A stretch of DNA of 64,000 nt from Mycolicibacterium iranicum (GCF_002101705.1 NZ_LQPC01000030.1:1-64000); one strand, 5' to 3'. Shown: positions 34,673 through 44,207, numbered from the stretch's first letter. Program-made: numbers and translations. The notes: generated from the sequence alone by a model not told the origin.

Positions 34673-35341
34673 ATGCGTACCGCTTATCACGAGCAGTTGG
34701 ATGCCCTGACCAGCAGACTCGGCGAGATGTGCGGGCTTGCGGGCGCGGCCATGGAGAAAGCGACGCAGGCCCTGTTGCAAGCCGATCTGGCACTCGCCGA
34801 ACAGGTGATCACCGACCACGATCAGATCTCCGCCCTGAGCGCCCGCGCCGAAGAAGACGCCTTCGTTCTCCTCGCGCTGCAGGCACCCGTCGCCGGAGAT
34901 CTGCGTGCCATCGTGAGCTCGATCCAGATCGTCGCCGACGTCGACCGAATGGGCGCACTCGCGCTGCATGTCGCGAAGATCGCCCGCCGCCGTCACCCCC
35001 AGCACACGCTGCCGGAGGAGGTCAACGGCTACTTTGCGGAAATGGGCCGCGTGGCGGTGGAACTGGGCAACAGCGCCCAGGAGGTGCTGATCACCAGAGA
35101 CCCGGAGAAGGCCGCGCGAATCCGCGAAGAGGACGACGCGATGGACGACCTACATCGTCACCTGTTCACAGTCCTGATGGACCGTGAATGGAAGCACGGG
35201 GTTGCCGCCGCCGTCGACGTGACGCTGCTCGGACGCTTCTACGAGCGCTTCGCCGACCATGCCGTCGAGGTGGCGCGGCGGGTCATCTTCCAGGTCACCG
35301 GCCGTTCGTCCGAAGAAGAAGAGATCGCCTCCCCCCGCTGA
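34673..35341 (+). CDS. phoU: PhoU-family phosphate signalling protein (PhoY2)
   Basis: This 222-residue all-helical protein of two PhoU repeats (about 15-100 and 120-205) has the metal-binding signatures [15 protein letters not shown] and [14 protein letters not shown]. It links the Pst transporter to the SenX3-RegX3 two-component system and represses it when phosphate is ample. It is the Rv0821c position homologue, convergent with pstB across a bidirectional terminator. A Pho box precedes it. Confidence 0.94.
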   Translation: MRTAYHEQLDALTSRLGEMCGLAGAAMEKATQALLQADLALAEQVITDHDQISALSARAEEDAFVLLALQAPVAGDLRAIVSSIQIVADVDRMGALALHVAKIARRRHPQHTLPEEVNGYFAEMGRVAVELGNSAQEVLITRDPEKAARIREEDDAMDDLHRHLFTVLMDREWKHGVAAAVDVTLLGRFYERFADHAVEVARRVIFQVTGRSSEEEEIASPR

Positions 35342-35371
35342 CGCGGGCCTTGCATCGCCGAACAGACAGAA

Positions 35372-35403
35372 AATCGCCCCATTTCCCAGGAAATGGGGCG
35401 ATT
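35372..35403. terminator. Bidirectional terminator between phoU and pstB
   Basis: AATCGCCCCATTTCC (35372-35386) and its exact inverse (35389-35403) form a 15-bp stem with almost no loop, flanked by further imperfect pairing. It sits between convergent phoU and pstB and can terminate both. Confidence 0.85.
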
Positions 35404-35430
35404 CTGTGCCTGCTCGCGCAGAGGGGGTGA

Positions 35431-36207
35431 CTAACCGAAACGGCCCGAGATGTAGTCCTCGGTCGCCTTCTGCGTCGGGTTGGAGAAGATCTTTTCGGTT
35501 TCGTCGATCTCGACCAGCTTGCCCGGCTTGCCGGTCGCCTCCAAGTTGAAGAATGCCGTCTGATCGCTGACGCGCGCCGCCTGCTGCATGTTGTGCGTGA
35601 CGATCACGATCGTGTAATCCTGCTTGAGCTCCGAGATCAGATCCGCGATCGCCAGCGTCGAGATCGGGTCAAGCGCCGAACAGGGCTCGTCCATCAGCAG
35701 CACGTCGGGCTGCACCGCGATGGCTCGGGCGATGCACAGACGCTGCTGCTGACCACCGGAGAGCCCGCCGCCCGGTTTGTCGAGGCGGTCTTTGACCTCA
35801 TTCCAGAGGTTGGCACCCTTGAGCGAACGCTCCGCGACCTCGTCGAGCGTCTTCTTGTTGCGGACACCCTGCAGCTTGAGACCGGCCACCACATTGTCAC
35901 GAATTGACATGGTGGGGAACGGGTTCGGCCGCTGAAACACCATGCCGATCGTCTTGCGTACGCTCACCGGATCGATGCCCGCGGCATAGATGTCCTCGCC
36001 GTCGAGGAGCACCGAGCCTTCGACACGGGCTCCTGGGAGCACCTCGTGCATGCGGTTGAGGGTGCGCAGCACGGTCGACTTGCCGCAGCCCGACGGACCG
36101 ATGAATGCCGTGACACTGCGGGGCATCACCGACAAGCTCACGTCGGCTACCGCGTGGAACGAACCGTAGTAGATGTTGAGGTCTTTGAGATCAAGTCGCT
36201 TAGCCAT
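35431..36207 (-). CDS. pstB: Phosphate ABC transporter ATPase PstB (PhoT)
   Basis: This 258-residue ATPase drives high-affinity phosphate import. Walker A is GPSGCGKST, the signature LSGGQQQRL, Walker [14 protein letters not shown], and the H-loop [10 protein letters not shown]. The length is normal for PstB. It is the last gene of pstSCAB, 9 bp after pstA, and ends at the terminator shared with phoU. The orthologue is Rv0820. Confidence 0.96.
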   Translation of the reverse strand: MAKRLDLKDLNIYYGSFHAVADVSLSVMPRSVTAFIGPSGCGKSTVLRTLNRMHEVLPGARVEGSVLLDGEDIYAAGIDPVSVRKTIGMVFQRPNPFPTMSIRDNVVAGLKLQGVRNKKTLDEVAERSLKGANLWNEVKDRLDKPGGGLSGGQQQRLCIARAIAVQPDVLLMDEPCSALDPISTLAIADLISELKQDYTIVIVTHNMQQAARVSDQTAFFNLEATGKPGKLVEIDETEKIFSNPTQKATEDYISGRFG

Positions 36208-36215
36208 TGGGGCCC

Positions 36216-37118
36216 CTAAACTCTGTTCCGCGTCAAGTATCGGTTGATGAATGCAGCGCCGAGGTACAGCGCCGCGATGATCAGGATCAGCGTCAGCGCG
36301 GCGCCCCAGACCCGCAATGCGCCAGCCGCTTCCGGGTTGATCAGTTCGGTGAAGATGAGCAGCGGTAGCGACGCCATGTTGCCCTCGAACGCATCCATGT
36401 TGATGGACCGGCTGTAACCGACCAGCACGAGAACCGGAGCCGTCTCACCCATGACCCGCGCCAGTGCGAGCAATATGCCGCTGATCATTCCCGGCAGTGC
36501 CGTCGGGACGACCACGCGGACGATGGTCTTCCATTTCGGAATTCCCAACGCGTAGGACGCTTCCCGCAATTCGTCGGGGACGAGCTTCAACATCTCCTCG
36601 GTGTTGCGGACGACGACGGGCAGCATCAACAACACCAACGCCAGCGACACGGCGAAGGCGCTCTGCTCGAAGCCCAGCGTCGCAATCCACAAGGCAAAGA
36701 TGAAGAGCGCGGCCACGATCGACGGCACGCCGGCGAGAATGTCCACCATGAACGTGGTGATCTTGGCGAATCTGCCTCGGCCGTACTCGACCAGGTAGAC
36801 CGCCGCCATGACGCCCAACGGCACCGACAGCACCGCGGCGATGGCTGCCTGGACGAGGGTGCCGTAGATCGCGTGGTAGACACCGCCTGCCATCTCCTCT
36901 GGCAGCACTCCGGCCAGTGAGTTTGTCCACCATGTCGACCCGACGATCGCGGTGAAGCCCTTGGCGATCACGGTGTAGAGCAGCCACGCCAGCGGGATCA
37001 TAGCGATCACGAACGACGCGGCGAAAAGTGTTGTCGCAAGTCGATTCTTGAGTTTGCGACTCGCACTCACCGGATGAAAGGTCGGAACCTTCACCGGCCC
37101 GTCGAGTGTTGCCGTCAT
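36216..37118 (-). CDS. pstA: Phosphate ABC transporter permease PstA
   Basis: This 300-residue inner-membrane permease has about six hydrophobic segments and the permease loop [20 protein letters not shown]. It forms the phosphate channel with PstC. The ATG overlaps the pstC stop by 4 nt and pstB follows closely, so the operon is translationally coupled. Confidence 0.95.
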   Translation of the reverse strand: MTATLDGPVKVPTFHPVSASRKLKNRLATTLFAASFVIAMIPLAWLLYTVIAKGFTAIVGSTWWTNSLAGVLPEEMAGGVYHAIYGTLVQAAIAAVLSVPLGVMAAVYLVEYGRGRFAKITTFMVDILAGVPSIVAALFIFALWIATLGFEQSAFAVSLALVLLMLPVVVRNTEEMLKLVPDELREASYALGIPKWKTIVRVVVPTALPGMISGILLALARVMGETAPVLVLVGYSRSINMDAFEGNMASLPLLIFTELINPEAAGALRVWGAALTLILIIAALYLGAAFINRYLTRNRV

Positions 37119-38164
37119 CCTCCACTGACCCTTCCGCCGGCCGCGGCACGGGCCAACGCGTTGACCACGAAGGTCAGCGCGAATAGTACGAAGCCTGCGG
37201 CGATGTAAGCACCTGTCGGCAGTGGAGCACTGAACTCCGCTGCAGCAGAAGCGATTTTGGATGCAAACGTGTAGCCGCCGTCAAACAGCGACCAGCTGCC
37301 CGCCTGGGCCGCGGTGCGCAGGATGATCAGGATGGCGATCGTCTCGCCGAGAGCGCGGCCAAGCCCCAGCATCGATGCGGCAATCATGCCGCTTCGGCCG
37401 TACGGGAAGACAGTCATCCTGATGACTTCCCATTTCGTCGCGCCGAGCGCCTGCGCGGCCTCGACGTGGCCTCTTGGCGTGAGTGCGAAGACCTCGCGCG
37501 TGACCGAGGTGATGATGGGCAGGATCATCACCGCCAGCACGATTCCAGCGGTGAAGATCGTTCCGCCGCCGGCCAACGAGACATTGCCGTCAGCGAAAAG
37601 GAAAAACCAGCCGAGGTTGTCATTGAGGAAGGTCGCCGCCGGCGTCAGCCACGGCGCCAGCACGAAAATGCCCCACAAGCCGAAGACGATCGACGGCACT
37701 GCGGCCAGCAGGTCCACCAACATTCCGAACGGCCGCGCCATCCGGCTTGGCGCGTAGTTCGTCAGGAACGCTGCGATGCCGATCGCAATAGGTACGGCGA
37801 GAAGAAGCGCGAACACCGAACTGAGGACCGTGACCATGAACAGGTCGCGGATTCCGAAGCGCAGGTTGTCCGAGTCGCTGGTCAGGAATTCGGTGCTGAA
37901 CAGGAAGTTGGCCTGATTGGCCTGTAGTGAGGGAACCGCCTTGATGATCAGGAACAGCGCCATCAATGCGATCGCGCCGATGATGGTTGCGCCGGCAGCG
38001 ACAGCGATGGACTTGAAGACGGTGTCGCCCCAACGCCCGTCGCCCCGCCTCAATGCCGATCCCTTCCCAGATGCTGATGGTTTATCGGAAGTATCCCCGC
38101 CCCGCTGTGGGTCCGTCGACTTGGTCGACGGACCCACAGCGGTCGAGTCAGGTGTCACAGCCAT
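37115..38164 (-). CDS. pstC: Phosphate ABC transporter permease PstC
   Basis: This 349-residue permease has a hydrophilic N-terminal extension (about 1-48), six or more membrane segments and the loop [20 protein letters not shown]. The extension, encoded just after the start, contains a perfect 19-bp inverted repeat in the DNA (38102-38142). pstS ends 18 bp upstream and the stop overlaps pstA. Confidence 0.95.
   Translation of the reverse strand: MAVTPDSTAVGPSTKSTDPQRGGDTSDKPSASGKGSALRRGDGRWGDTVFKSIAVAAGATIIGAIALMALFLIIKAVPSLQANQANFLFSTEFLTSDSDNLRFGIRDLFMVTVLSSVFALLLAVPIAIGIAAFLTNYAPSRMARPFGMLVDLLAAVPSIVFGLWGIFVLAPWLTPAATFLNDNLGWFFLFADGNVSLAGGGTIFTAGIVLAVMILPIITSVTREVFALTPRGHVEAAQALGATKWEVIRMTVFPYGRSGMIAASMLGLGRALGETIAILIILRTAAQAGSWSLFDGGYTFASKIASAAAEFSAPLPTGAYIAAGFVLFALTFVVNALARAAAGGRVSGG
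38102..38142. repeat. Perfect 19-bp inverted repeat inside the 5' coding region of pstC
   Basis: Arms 38102-38120 and 38124-38142 are exact inverses around a 3-nt loop. In the mRNA the hairpin spans about codons 8-21 of pstC. It is GC-rich, so it should be very stable and could slow ribosomes or protect the upstream pstS message from 3' decay. Confidence 0.9.
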
Positions 38165-38182
38165 GGGTGTGGTTGTCTCTGC

Positions 38183-39313
38183 CTAGCTGGTCGAGTTGAT
38201 GGCGTCGACAGCCTCGGTCAACCGCGCCTTGAATGCCTCGGGCACCGGGATGTAGCCGTTCTCCTCGAGGCCGGTCTGTCCGTTGCCCAGCGCCGAGTGC
38301 ATGAACGCCTTGACCGCAGTCGCGACCTCCGGGTCCGGGTACTGCGAGCACACGATCTCGTAGGCGGCGAGCATGATCGGGTACGAACCGGGCTCGGTCG
38401 GCATGTAGAACGACGCGGTGTCGAGCACCAGGTCATTTCCCTCGCCCTTGAACTTGACGGCATCGATGGCCTTACCGGCCGACTCCGTATTCAGTTCGAC
38501 CGGCTCGGGGCCCGCCGAGGTGATGATCTTGGCGATGGACAGGCCCTGCGCCTTGGCGAAAGACCACTCGTTGTACGTGATGGAGCCCGGCGTGCTCGCG
38601 ATGGCCGCCGAGGTGCCCTCATTGCCCTTGGCGCCCTCGCCGACGCCGCCCGCGAACGACTTACCAGCACCCTTGCCCCAGGCCCCGTCCGATGCCGCAT
38701 CCAGGTACTTCTGGAAGTTGTCCGTGGTACCCGATTCGTCGCTGCGGAAGATCACGTTGATCGGCGCGGCGGGCAGGGTGACACCTTCGTTCAGAGCAGC
38801 GATCTCGGGTGCATCCCACGTCTTGACAGTGCCGTTGAAGATCTTTGCCGCGGTCGGACCGTCAAGCACCAATCCGTCGACGCCCTCGACGTTGTAGGTG
38901 ATGGCAATGGGCCCGAACACCGCGGGCAGATTCCACGCCTCACTGCCACCGCAGCGTTCCTTGGCCTTGTCGTATTCACCCTTCTCTGCACTCAGCGGCG
39001 AGTCGGAGCCGCCGAAGTCGGTCTGCCCGCCGAGGAACTCCGAGACGCCGGCGCCAGAACCACTGGACGTGTAGTTCAGGGTGTAGCCGGGGCAGTCTTT
39101 CTCGTAGGCGTTGATGAACCGCGTCATCGCATTGGCCTGCGCGGACGAACCACTGGCTTTCAGCGCTTCCTTGCCGCCGCAATCTCCGGCGGCGGCCGAT
39201 CCGCCGTCACCCGATTCCGAGGACGCGGTGTTGTTGTCACTGCCACAAGCGGACAGCAGCAGCGCGCCGGCGGCCAGCATGCTCAGCGCGGCACCAGATC
39301 GTTTGGCCTTCAC
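38183..39313 (-). CDS. pstS: Phosphate-binding lipoprotein PstS
   Basis: This 376-residue lipoprotein (lipobox LLSAC, Cys23) is anchored outside the membrane and delivers phosphate to PstCA. The mature domain shows [36 protein letters not shown] and [16 protein letters not shown], which carry the Ser, Thr, Asp and Arg residues that bind phosphate. AAGGAG precedes the ATG. A Pho box lies about 110 bp upstream. Confidence 0.95.
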   Translation of the reverse strand: MKAKRSGAALSMLAAGALLLSACGSDNNTASSESGDGGSAAAGDCGGKEALKASGSSAQANAMTRFINAYEKDCPGYTLNYTSSGSGAGVSEFLGGQTDFGGSDSPLSAEKGEYDKAKERCGGSEAWNLPAVFGPIAITYNVEGVDGLVLDGPTAAKIFNGTVKTWDAPEIAALNEGVTLPAAPINVIFRSDESGTTDNFQKYLDAASDGAWGKGAGKSFAGGVGEGAKGNEGTSAAIASTPGSITYNEWSFAKAQGLSIAKIITSAGPEPVELNTESAGKAIDAVKFKGEGNDLVLDTASFYMPTEPGSYPIMLAAYEIVCSQYPDPEVATAVKAFMHSALGNGQTGLEENGYIPVPEAFKARLTEAVDAINSTS

Positions 39314-39380
39314 GAAGCTCCTTCAATGCAGATACGGGTAGGACGCATATCGCGTCGAGCAGAACTCTCGTCGCTCGGCT

Positions 39381-39438
39381 GTGAACCTAGGGGCTGCTGG
39401 TAAATCGGCGCCCTATGGATGGTGAACGGGAGATGAAC
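39381..39438 (-). promoter_or_regulatory. Pho box cluster upstream of pstS
   Basis: GTGAAC (39422-39427) and ATGAAC (39433-39438) repeat at an 11-bp period, the same layout as upstream of phoU. A third GTGAACC half-site starts at 39381. Read on the minus strand these are GTTCAT and GTTCAC, matching the RegX3 consensus as I know it. They suggest phosphate-starvation control of pstSCAB. Confidence 0.6.
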
Positions 39439-39490
39439 CGGCAAGGGGGGCGAGGCGACGATTCTGCAGGAGGGCTTGAAATCGGTTTGA

Positions 39491-39512
39491 TGACTCAATA
39501 CTAATTGAGTCA
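39491..39512. promoter_or_regulatory. ArsR operator touching the arsR-arsC start codon
   Basis: TGACTCAAT and ATTGAGTCA are exact inverted 9-bp arms with an ACTA spacer. The site ends one base before the ATG and must overlap the core promoter of a leaderless message. Bound regulator would block transcription. Confidence 0.7.
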
Positions 39513-40190
39513 ATGACCACTGATATAAGTCAGGACACTGTCGGCCGTGCAGCGCGCTTCGCCGCCCTCGCCGACCCGGTTCGGCTGACGATCATCGATC
39601 ACCTACTGCTGGGCGACGCCTCGTCGTCGGAACTGCGCAGCGTCCTCGGTATCCAGTCGAACCTGCTGGCCCATCACCTGGGGCAGCTCAGGAAGACCGG
39701 TCTGATTCGAAAGACGCGCTCGGAAGCCGATGGCCGGCGAAGCTATTTCAGCCTCAATCGGCAGGCGCTCGATTCTCTGGCGCCCGTGGCACATCGCCAC
39801 GCGCAGCGCGTCGTCTTCGTCTGCACCCAGAACTCTGCACGCAGCCAGCTCGCCGCAGCCATCTGGAACCGCCGTAGCGAACTACCCGCCACCTCCGCCG
39901 GCACCCACCCCGCAGCCCGTGTCCACCCCGGAACGTTGGCCGCAGCGCGCAGGCACAAGCTTCACCTTCGCCCACATGTCCCCCGGTATCTGGGAGACGT
40001 ATTGGCCGCCGGCGATCTGGTCATCGCGGTCTGCGACAACGCTCATGAGGAGTTGGCCAGCGAGCTGGCGCGCCTGCACTGGTCGGTCGCCGACCCCGCC
40101 CGTACCGCGCGAGCTGATGCGTTCGACGCCGCGGTCGACGAACTTACCGAGCGCATCCAGAATCTCGTGCCCACCCTGAAGTCCGTCTGA
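39513..40190 (+). CDS. ArsR-type regulator fused to a low-molecular-weight phosphatase-fold arsenate reductase
   Basis: This 225-residue fusion has an N-terminal ArsR winged helix (about 10-92: RFAALADPVRLTIIDHL, then LLAHHLGQLRKTGLI) and a C-terminal ArsC/LMW-PTPase domain (about 98-222) with the loop VCTQNSARS (Cys104, Arg110) and the acid DPAR. It could both sense and reduce arsenate. No clear Cys pair for arsenite lies in the HTH half, so the ligand may be read by the ArsC half. Its operator abuts the start. arsC follows 13 bp later. Confidence 0.87.
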   Translation: MTTDISQDTVGRAARFAALADPVRLTIIDHLLLGDASSSELRSVLGIQSNLLAHHLGQLRKTGLIRKTRSEADGRRSYFSLNRQALDSLAPVAHRHAQRVVFVCTQNSARSQLAAAIWNRRSELPATSAGTHPAARVHPGTLAAARRHKLHLRPHVPRYLGDVLAAGDLVIAVCDNAHEELASELARLHWSVADPARTARADAFDAAVDELTERIQNLVPTLKSV

Positions 40191-40203
40191 CAAGGAGAAC
40201 ACC

Positions 40204-40881
40204 GTGACCGACAGCATCGCTCCCGACGCCCATCCGCACCTGCGCCACGATCTGTCCATCGATCAGCGTCTGGCACTGAAATCCGCCGCGACCCATCTGG
40301 AGACCGAGTTCGACGGCGTCTACGGCATCGAGACGATCGAGCGTTTCTTGCACTCGTCCTACGACCAGTTCGCCGGGCGGGCCAGTATCCCCAATTTCCT
40401 TCCCTTACTCGCTGAACGCTTTGCCCGACAACGCCTTCGAGCCTTGGCCAAGGTGGAGGGCAAACACCACGACGGAAAGCCGACCGTCCTGTTCCTGTGC
40501 ACACACAACGCAGGGCGGTCACAGATGGCGATGGGATTCTTCACCCACTTGGCCGGCGACGCCGCCGTGGCCTGGTCGGGTGGATCGGAACCCGGAAACG
40601 AGGTGAATCGTGCGGCTGTCGCCGCCATGGCCGAACGCGGTATCGACATCTCCCGCGAGTACCCGAAACCCTGGACAGACGAAATCGTTCGTGCCGCTGA
40701 CGTCATCATCACGATGGGCTGCGGCGATGCCTGCCCGGTATTCCCCGGCCTCCGGTATGAGGAATGGAAGCTCGATGACCCGCACGGGCAGGATGTCGAG
40801 GCAGTACGGCCGATCCGCGACGAGATCGAGCGCCGGGTCCGCGCCCTGCTCGCTGAACTGGACGTAGCCGTCCCCTCCTAG
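40204..40881 (+). CDS. arsC: Mycothiol-type arsenate reductase ArsC with N-terminal three-helix domain
   Basis: This 225-residue protein has an N-terminal helical bundle (about 18-85) and an LMW-PTPase-fold ArsC domain with LFLCTHNAGRSQMAM (Cys99, Arg105) and MGCGDACPVFPG. Actinobacterial relatives form an arsenate-mycothiol adduct that mycoredoxin resolves. mshD, encoding the last enzyme of mycothiol synthesis, lies 3.3 kb away. AAGGAG precedes the GTG at 40204. Probably one operon with the fusion gene. Confidence 0.87.
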   Translation: MTDSIAPDAHPHLRHDLSIDQRLALKSAATHLETEFDGVYGIETIERFLHSSYDQFAGRASIPNFLPLLAERFARQRLRALAKVEGKHHDGKPTVLFLCTHNAGRSQMAMGFFTHLAGDAAVAWSGGSEPGNEVNRAAVAAMAERGIDISREYPKPWTDEIVRAADVIITMGCGDACPVFPGLRYEEWKLDDPHGQDVEAVRPIRDEIERRVRALLAELDVAVPS

Positions 40882-40893
40882 CGTCTATTCGCT

Positions 40894-41229
40894 GTGCTGA
40901 AAACGATCTGGCGGACGCTGGGCTCTGGCGTCGCGTGGCTGCGGGCCGGCTATCCCGAGCGATCCCCGACGGGCCATTTGGCACTAATGGCCCTCAATGG
41001 ACCGAGTGCGCTGACTCTGCGGCAAAGGAATTGCGTCGCAGCACAGTTGGAAGCGTCGACGCCGGACGTCGTGGCCGTCGAAGTGGCGATCACCAAAGTT
41101 ACCCACCGTCTGCCCACACCGGCACAGACGAGGGAGATGGTCCATATCCTGCAGCGGCGGCGGGTCCTCGAACTAACCGACGATCGGCGCGGGTGCCGCC
41201 ACTCGCGGCCTGGTGGCCAGGGCGAGTAG
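40894..41229 (+). CDS. DUF3349 family protein
   Basis: This 111-residue helical protein shows the DUF3349 signature AWLRAGYPERSPTGHLALMAL. The family is common in mycobacteria and of unknown function. It follows arsC by 12 bp and its last 57 bases overlap, tail to tail, the 3' end of the MFS gene. The C-terminal 20 residues are Arg-rich and may be an artefact of reading into the MFS gene. Confidence 0.7.
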   Translation: MLKTIWRTLGSGVAWLRAGYPERSPTGHLALMALNGPSALTLRQRNCVAAQLEASTPDVVAVEVAITKVTHRLPTPAQTREMVHILQRRRVLELTDDRRGCRHSRPGGQGE

Positions 41230-42396
41230 TGCCCCCGCCGCGGCGATCGCGCCGAGGGCGACGAACATCGCGGCGTATCCGCCGAGCAGGCCGGCCAACG
41301 CCGCGCCGACGAAGGGGCCGACCGCGGTGGCGACCATGATCGGGGCGTTCAGGTAAGCGCTGAGGTAACCGTAGTGGGTCGCACCCCAGCGTTCGGTGAC
41401 CGCGGTCGCCTGCAGCAGCGTCATGATGCCGCGCGTGACCCCGGCACCGATCGCGACCGCCACCAGCGCGGCGTACGCGCTGAACACTCCGAGCAGCGCC
41501 GTGGTGACCGCGATACCGGCCATGATGATCACCGTGCGGGGCACGACGCCGACGCGACGCACCAACGTCTGATAGCCCAGACGGCCCAGGACCTGGCCGG
41601 CGCCGCCCAGGCCGAGCGCGACCGCGGCAGCACCGGTGCTGATGTCGCGCTGGCTCATCAGCGGCACCAGGTTGGCGATCACCGCATACGACGCGAGCCC
41701 AGCGAGTGCGAATGCCGCCATCAGGGCCAGGAACGGCCAACTACGGATGGTGCGAGTGGGCGCCTCAGTCGGGCGGTGCCGGGCGGCCACCGGCGGCCAA
41801 GGGCGCCGCAATCCGAAGAAGTGTGCCGGAACAGTAATCACCGCCATCACCACGGCTAATACGAGATAGGTTTGGCGCCAACTCATCTGGGCCGACAGCG
41901 CAGCAGTCAACGGTGCGAACACGGTGCTGGCGAAACCCGCAACCAAGGTCAGCGCCGTCAGTGCGCGCACGGCGTCAGTGCCGAAAAAACGAGTGAGCGC
42001 TGCAAAGGCCGGCGCGTAGAACACTGCGCTCATCGCCACCCCAGCCAGCACCCACGCCGCGAGGAACAACGCGTAGTTCGGCACCGCGACGACCGCGACC
42101 ACTGACAGCACACCGAGGATCGAGCCTGCCGTCATGATCCAGCGTGGACCCACTCGGTCCAGCCACCGTCCGAGCGGGATGCCCGCCACCGCCGAGGTCA
42201 GCAGCCCGGCGGAGAACGCGGCGGTCACCGCAGGCGCCGACCAGCCGGTGTCGGTGCTGATCTGCTCGGAGAGCACGGTGAAGGCGTAGTAGAGCACGCC
42301 CCAGCTGGTGATCTCGCTGATGCACAACGTCAACAGCACCCAGCGCAGCCCGTGCCGGGCTGCGCTGGGTGCTGCAGTTGGATCTGTACGTGTCAT
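41173..42396 (-). CDS. MFS transporter of the arsenic-type cluster
   Basis: This 407-residue major facilitator has about twelve hydrophobic segments and opens with LRWVLLTLCISEITSWGVLYYAF, a start common to the monocarboxylate/oxalate-like subfamily. The loop 2-3 region is PLGRWLDRVGPRW. It is translationally coupled (ATGA) to the ArsO-like flavoprotein upstream, so it probably exports the product of that enzyme or an arsenical. It is not clearly ArsJ. Substrate inferred from context only. Confidence 0.82.
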   Translation of the reverse strand: MTRTDPTAAPSAARHGLRWVLLTLCISEITSWGVLYYAFTVLSEQISTDTGWSAPAVTAAFSAGLLTSAVAGIPLGRWLDRVGPRWIMTAGSILGVLSVVAVVAVPNYALFLAAWVLAGVAMSAVFYAPAFAALTRFFGTDAVRALTALTLVAGFASTVFAPLTAALSAQMSWRQTYLVLAVVMAVITVPAHFFGLRRPWPPVAARHRPTEAPTRTIRSWPFLALMAAFALAGLASYAVIANLVPLMSQRDISTGAAAVALGLGGAGQVLGRLGYQTLVRRVGVVPRTVIIMAGIAVTTALLGVFSAYAALVAVAIGAGVTRGIMTLLQATAVTERWGATHYGYLSAYLNAPIMVATAVGPFVGAALAGLLGGYAAMFVALGAIAAAGALLALATRPRVAAPAPIVG

Positions 42397-43730
42397 CCGC
42401 CAACGGGGTTCAGCGACAACGACAACGGTTGCGGCGCGGACGGTGCGGGTCCGCAGCAACCGCCGCCGGCGTTCTCGCTGTCGGGGCTGTCGAACAACCC
42501 GGCCCCGTTGCACACCCCGGTGTCGGGCAAGGTCAGCTCGACCCGACGGGCGCCCTCGTGATCGCCGGCCAGTTCGGCGGCGATGCTGCGGACCTGCTCG
42601 TAGCCGGTCATCGCCAGAAACGTCGGTGCCCGCCCGTAGGACTTCATGCCCACGATGTACAAATTCGGTTCGGGGTGGGCCAATTCGGCGGCACCGTGCG
42701 GTAACACGCTGCCGCAGGAATGCATGTTCGGGTCGATCGACGGGGCCACGTTGACGGGGGCCTGCAGGATGGGGTCCAGCTCGATACGCATCTCCGACAG
42801 GAAAGACAGGTCCGGCCGGAACCCGGTCAGCACCACGACGTGATCGGCCGGTGGCAAGGACCGCCCGTCCTCGGCGGTCACTACTGCGCGGCCGTCGACC
42901 ATATCGATGCGCTCGATGCGGAACCCGGTCGACAGCGACACCCGGCCATCCTCGACCGCTTCCTTGGAGCGCACACCCAGGGCGCCACGCTCGGGCAGCT
43001 CATCGGCGGCGCCGCCGCCGAAGGTGTCCTCGGAAACCCCGCGGCGCAGCACCCACGTCACCGTCGTTGAGCGATCCTTGCGCACCACCTCGCCGAGCTG
43101 GATCACCGCGGTCATTGCCGAATGGCCGCTGCCGACCACCACCACGTGCTTACCCGCCAGCCCCGAGGCCTGTGCCAGCGTCGGCGGGACGTAGGTCAAC
43201 ACACCGGAAGCTGCGGCCGCACGCTCCCCGATCGCCGGAACACCGTCAGCGCCAGCAGGATTGGGCTGACCCCAGGTACCCGAGGCGTCGATGATCGCCC
43301 GGGCCTGCACCCGGCATTCCGTGCCGTCACTGTTGGCCACGTGCACGACGAACGGTGCCTCCGCCCGGCCGGGGCTGACCAACCGGTCACGGCCCAGCCG
43401 CGACACCGCCTCCACCCGTGCGCCGTAGCGCACGCGCCGGCCCAACGCGGTGGCCAATGGCGCCAGATAGCCGTCGATCCACTCCCGTCCGGTCGGGAAC
43501 CCTGATTCAGCTGAAGTCCAGCCTGTCGACTCGAGCAGCCGGGCGGCAGCGGGGTCCACCAGTTCGGGCCACGGCGAGAACGTGCGTACGTGTGCCCACT
43601 GCTCGACCGCCGACGCCGGGCCGTCGCCCGCCTCCAGTACAAGCGGGGTGAGTCCACGCTCCAGCAGGTGCGCGGCCGCCGCTAAACCCAACGGTCCGGC
43701 CCCGATCACTACGACGGGCAGCTCCGACAT
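42393..43730 (-). CDS. ArsO-like flavin-dependent monooxygenase/oxidoreductase with a Cys-rich tail
   Basis: This 445-residue FAD/NADPH protein has an FAD motif VVIGAGPLGLAAAAHL (6-21), the NADPH motif VVVVGSGHSAMTA and the flavoprotein C-terminal FLAMTGYEQVRS. Proteins of this type in ars operons are called ArsO. The last 40 residues add VCNGAGLF and GGGCCGPA, a vicinal Cys pair beyond the catalytic fold that could bind arsenite. It diverges from arsR and is coupled to the MFS gene. Confidence 0.82.
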   Translation of the reverse strand: MSELPVVVIGAGPLGLAAAAHLLERGLTPLVLEAGDGPASAVEQWAHVRTFSPWPELVDPAAARLLESTGWTSAESGFPTGREWIDGYLAPLATALGRRVRYGARVEAVSRLGRDRLVSPGRAEAPFVVHVANSDGTECRVQARAIIDASGTWGQPNPAGADGVPAIGERAAAASGVLTYVPPTLAQASGLAGKHVVVVGSGHSAMTAVIQLGEVVRKDRSTTVTWVLRRGVSEDTFGGGAADELPERGALGVRSKEAVEDGRVSLSTGFRIERIDMVDGRAVVTAEDGRSLPPADHVVVLTGFRPDLSFLSEMRIELDPILQAPVNVAPSIDPNMHSCGSVLPHGAAELAHPEPNLYIVGMKSYGRAPTFLAMTGYEQVRSIAAELAGDHEGARRVELTLPDTGVCNGAGLFDSPDSENAGGGCCGPAPSAPQPLSLSLNPVGG

Positions 43731-43744
43731 GCTCGATTCCTCCT

Positions 43745-43798
43745 ATCGACATTCTTCGATGCGACCGATCGTGCTTGACGCATCGATATTTGTCAATG
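43745..43798. promoter_or_regulatory. Candidate ArsR operator region
   Basis: The divergent region between the flavoprotein and arsR holds ATCGA (43745-43749) with TCGAT (43756-43760), then GCATCGATATTTGTCAATGC with inverted GCAT/ATGC ends. AT-rich imperfect inverted repeats of this kind are typical ArsR/SmtB sites. Exact boundaries are uncertain. Confidence 0.45.
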
Positions 43799-43818
43799 CG
43801 TGTGCCATCATGGTGCCT

Positions 43819-44178
43819 ATGGCCGTTGCCACCGCGCCGCTGACCATCAACGATGCGTCCGCCTGCTGCTCACCGCTCACGGGCGGAGTGTTGGACACCG
43901 CTGCCGCCGAACAACTCGCCTCGGTGTTCAAGGCGCTCGGCGACCCCGCACGGGTCAAGCTGGTGTCTCTCATCGCCGCAGCCGAGGACGGCGAAGCCTG
44001 CATCTGCGACCTGACTGAACCACTCGGGTTGAGCCAGCCCACGGTGTCGCATCACATGAAGCTTCTCGTCGACAGCGGCCTTGTCGGCCGTGATCAACGC
44101 GGCAAGTGGGCCTACTACCGCGTCAATACCGAAGCACTCGACCGTATAGCAGCGGCAGTATCGACACGTCCGGCCTGA
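43819..44178 (+). CDS. arsR: ArsR-family arsenite-responsive repressor with vicinal Cys pair
   Basis: This 119-residue winged-helix repressor is of the Corynebacterium glutamicum type, where As(III) is bound by two adjacent N-terminal Cys residues and one more Cys. Here these are Cys16-Cys17 (SACCSP) and a Cys of EACICDLTEPLG near residue 60. The recognition helix is SQPTVSHHMKLLVDSGLV. ATG at 43810 is an alternative start three codons earlier. It is divergent from the flavoprotein-MFS operon, its likely target. Confidence 0.9.
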   Translation: MAVATAPLTINDASACCSPLTGGVLDTAAAEQLASVFKALGDPARVKLVSLIAAAEDGEACICDLTEPLGLSQPTVSHHMKLLVDSGLVGRDQRGKWAYYRVNTEALDRIAAAVSTRPA

Positions 44179-44207
44179 CGACCCCGCACGACGCTTGGTT
44201 CAGCAAT

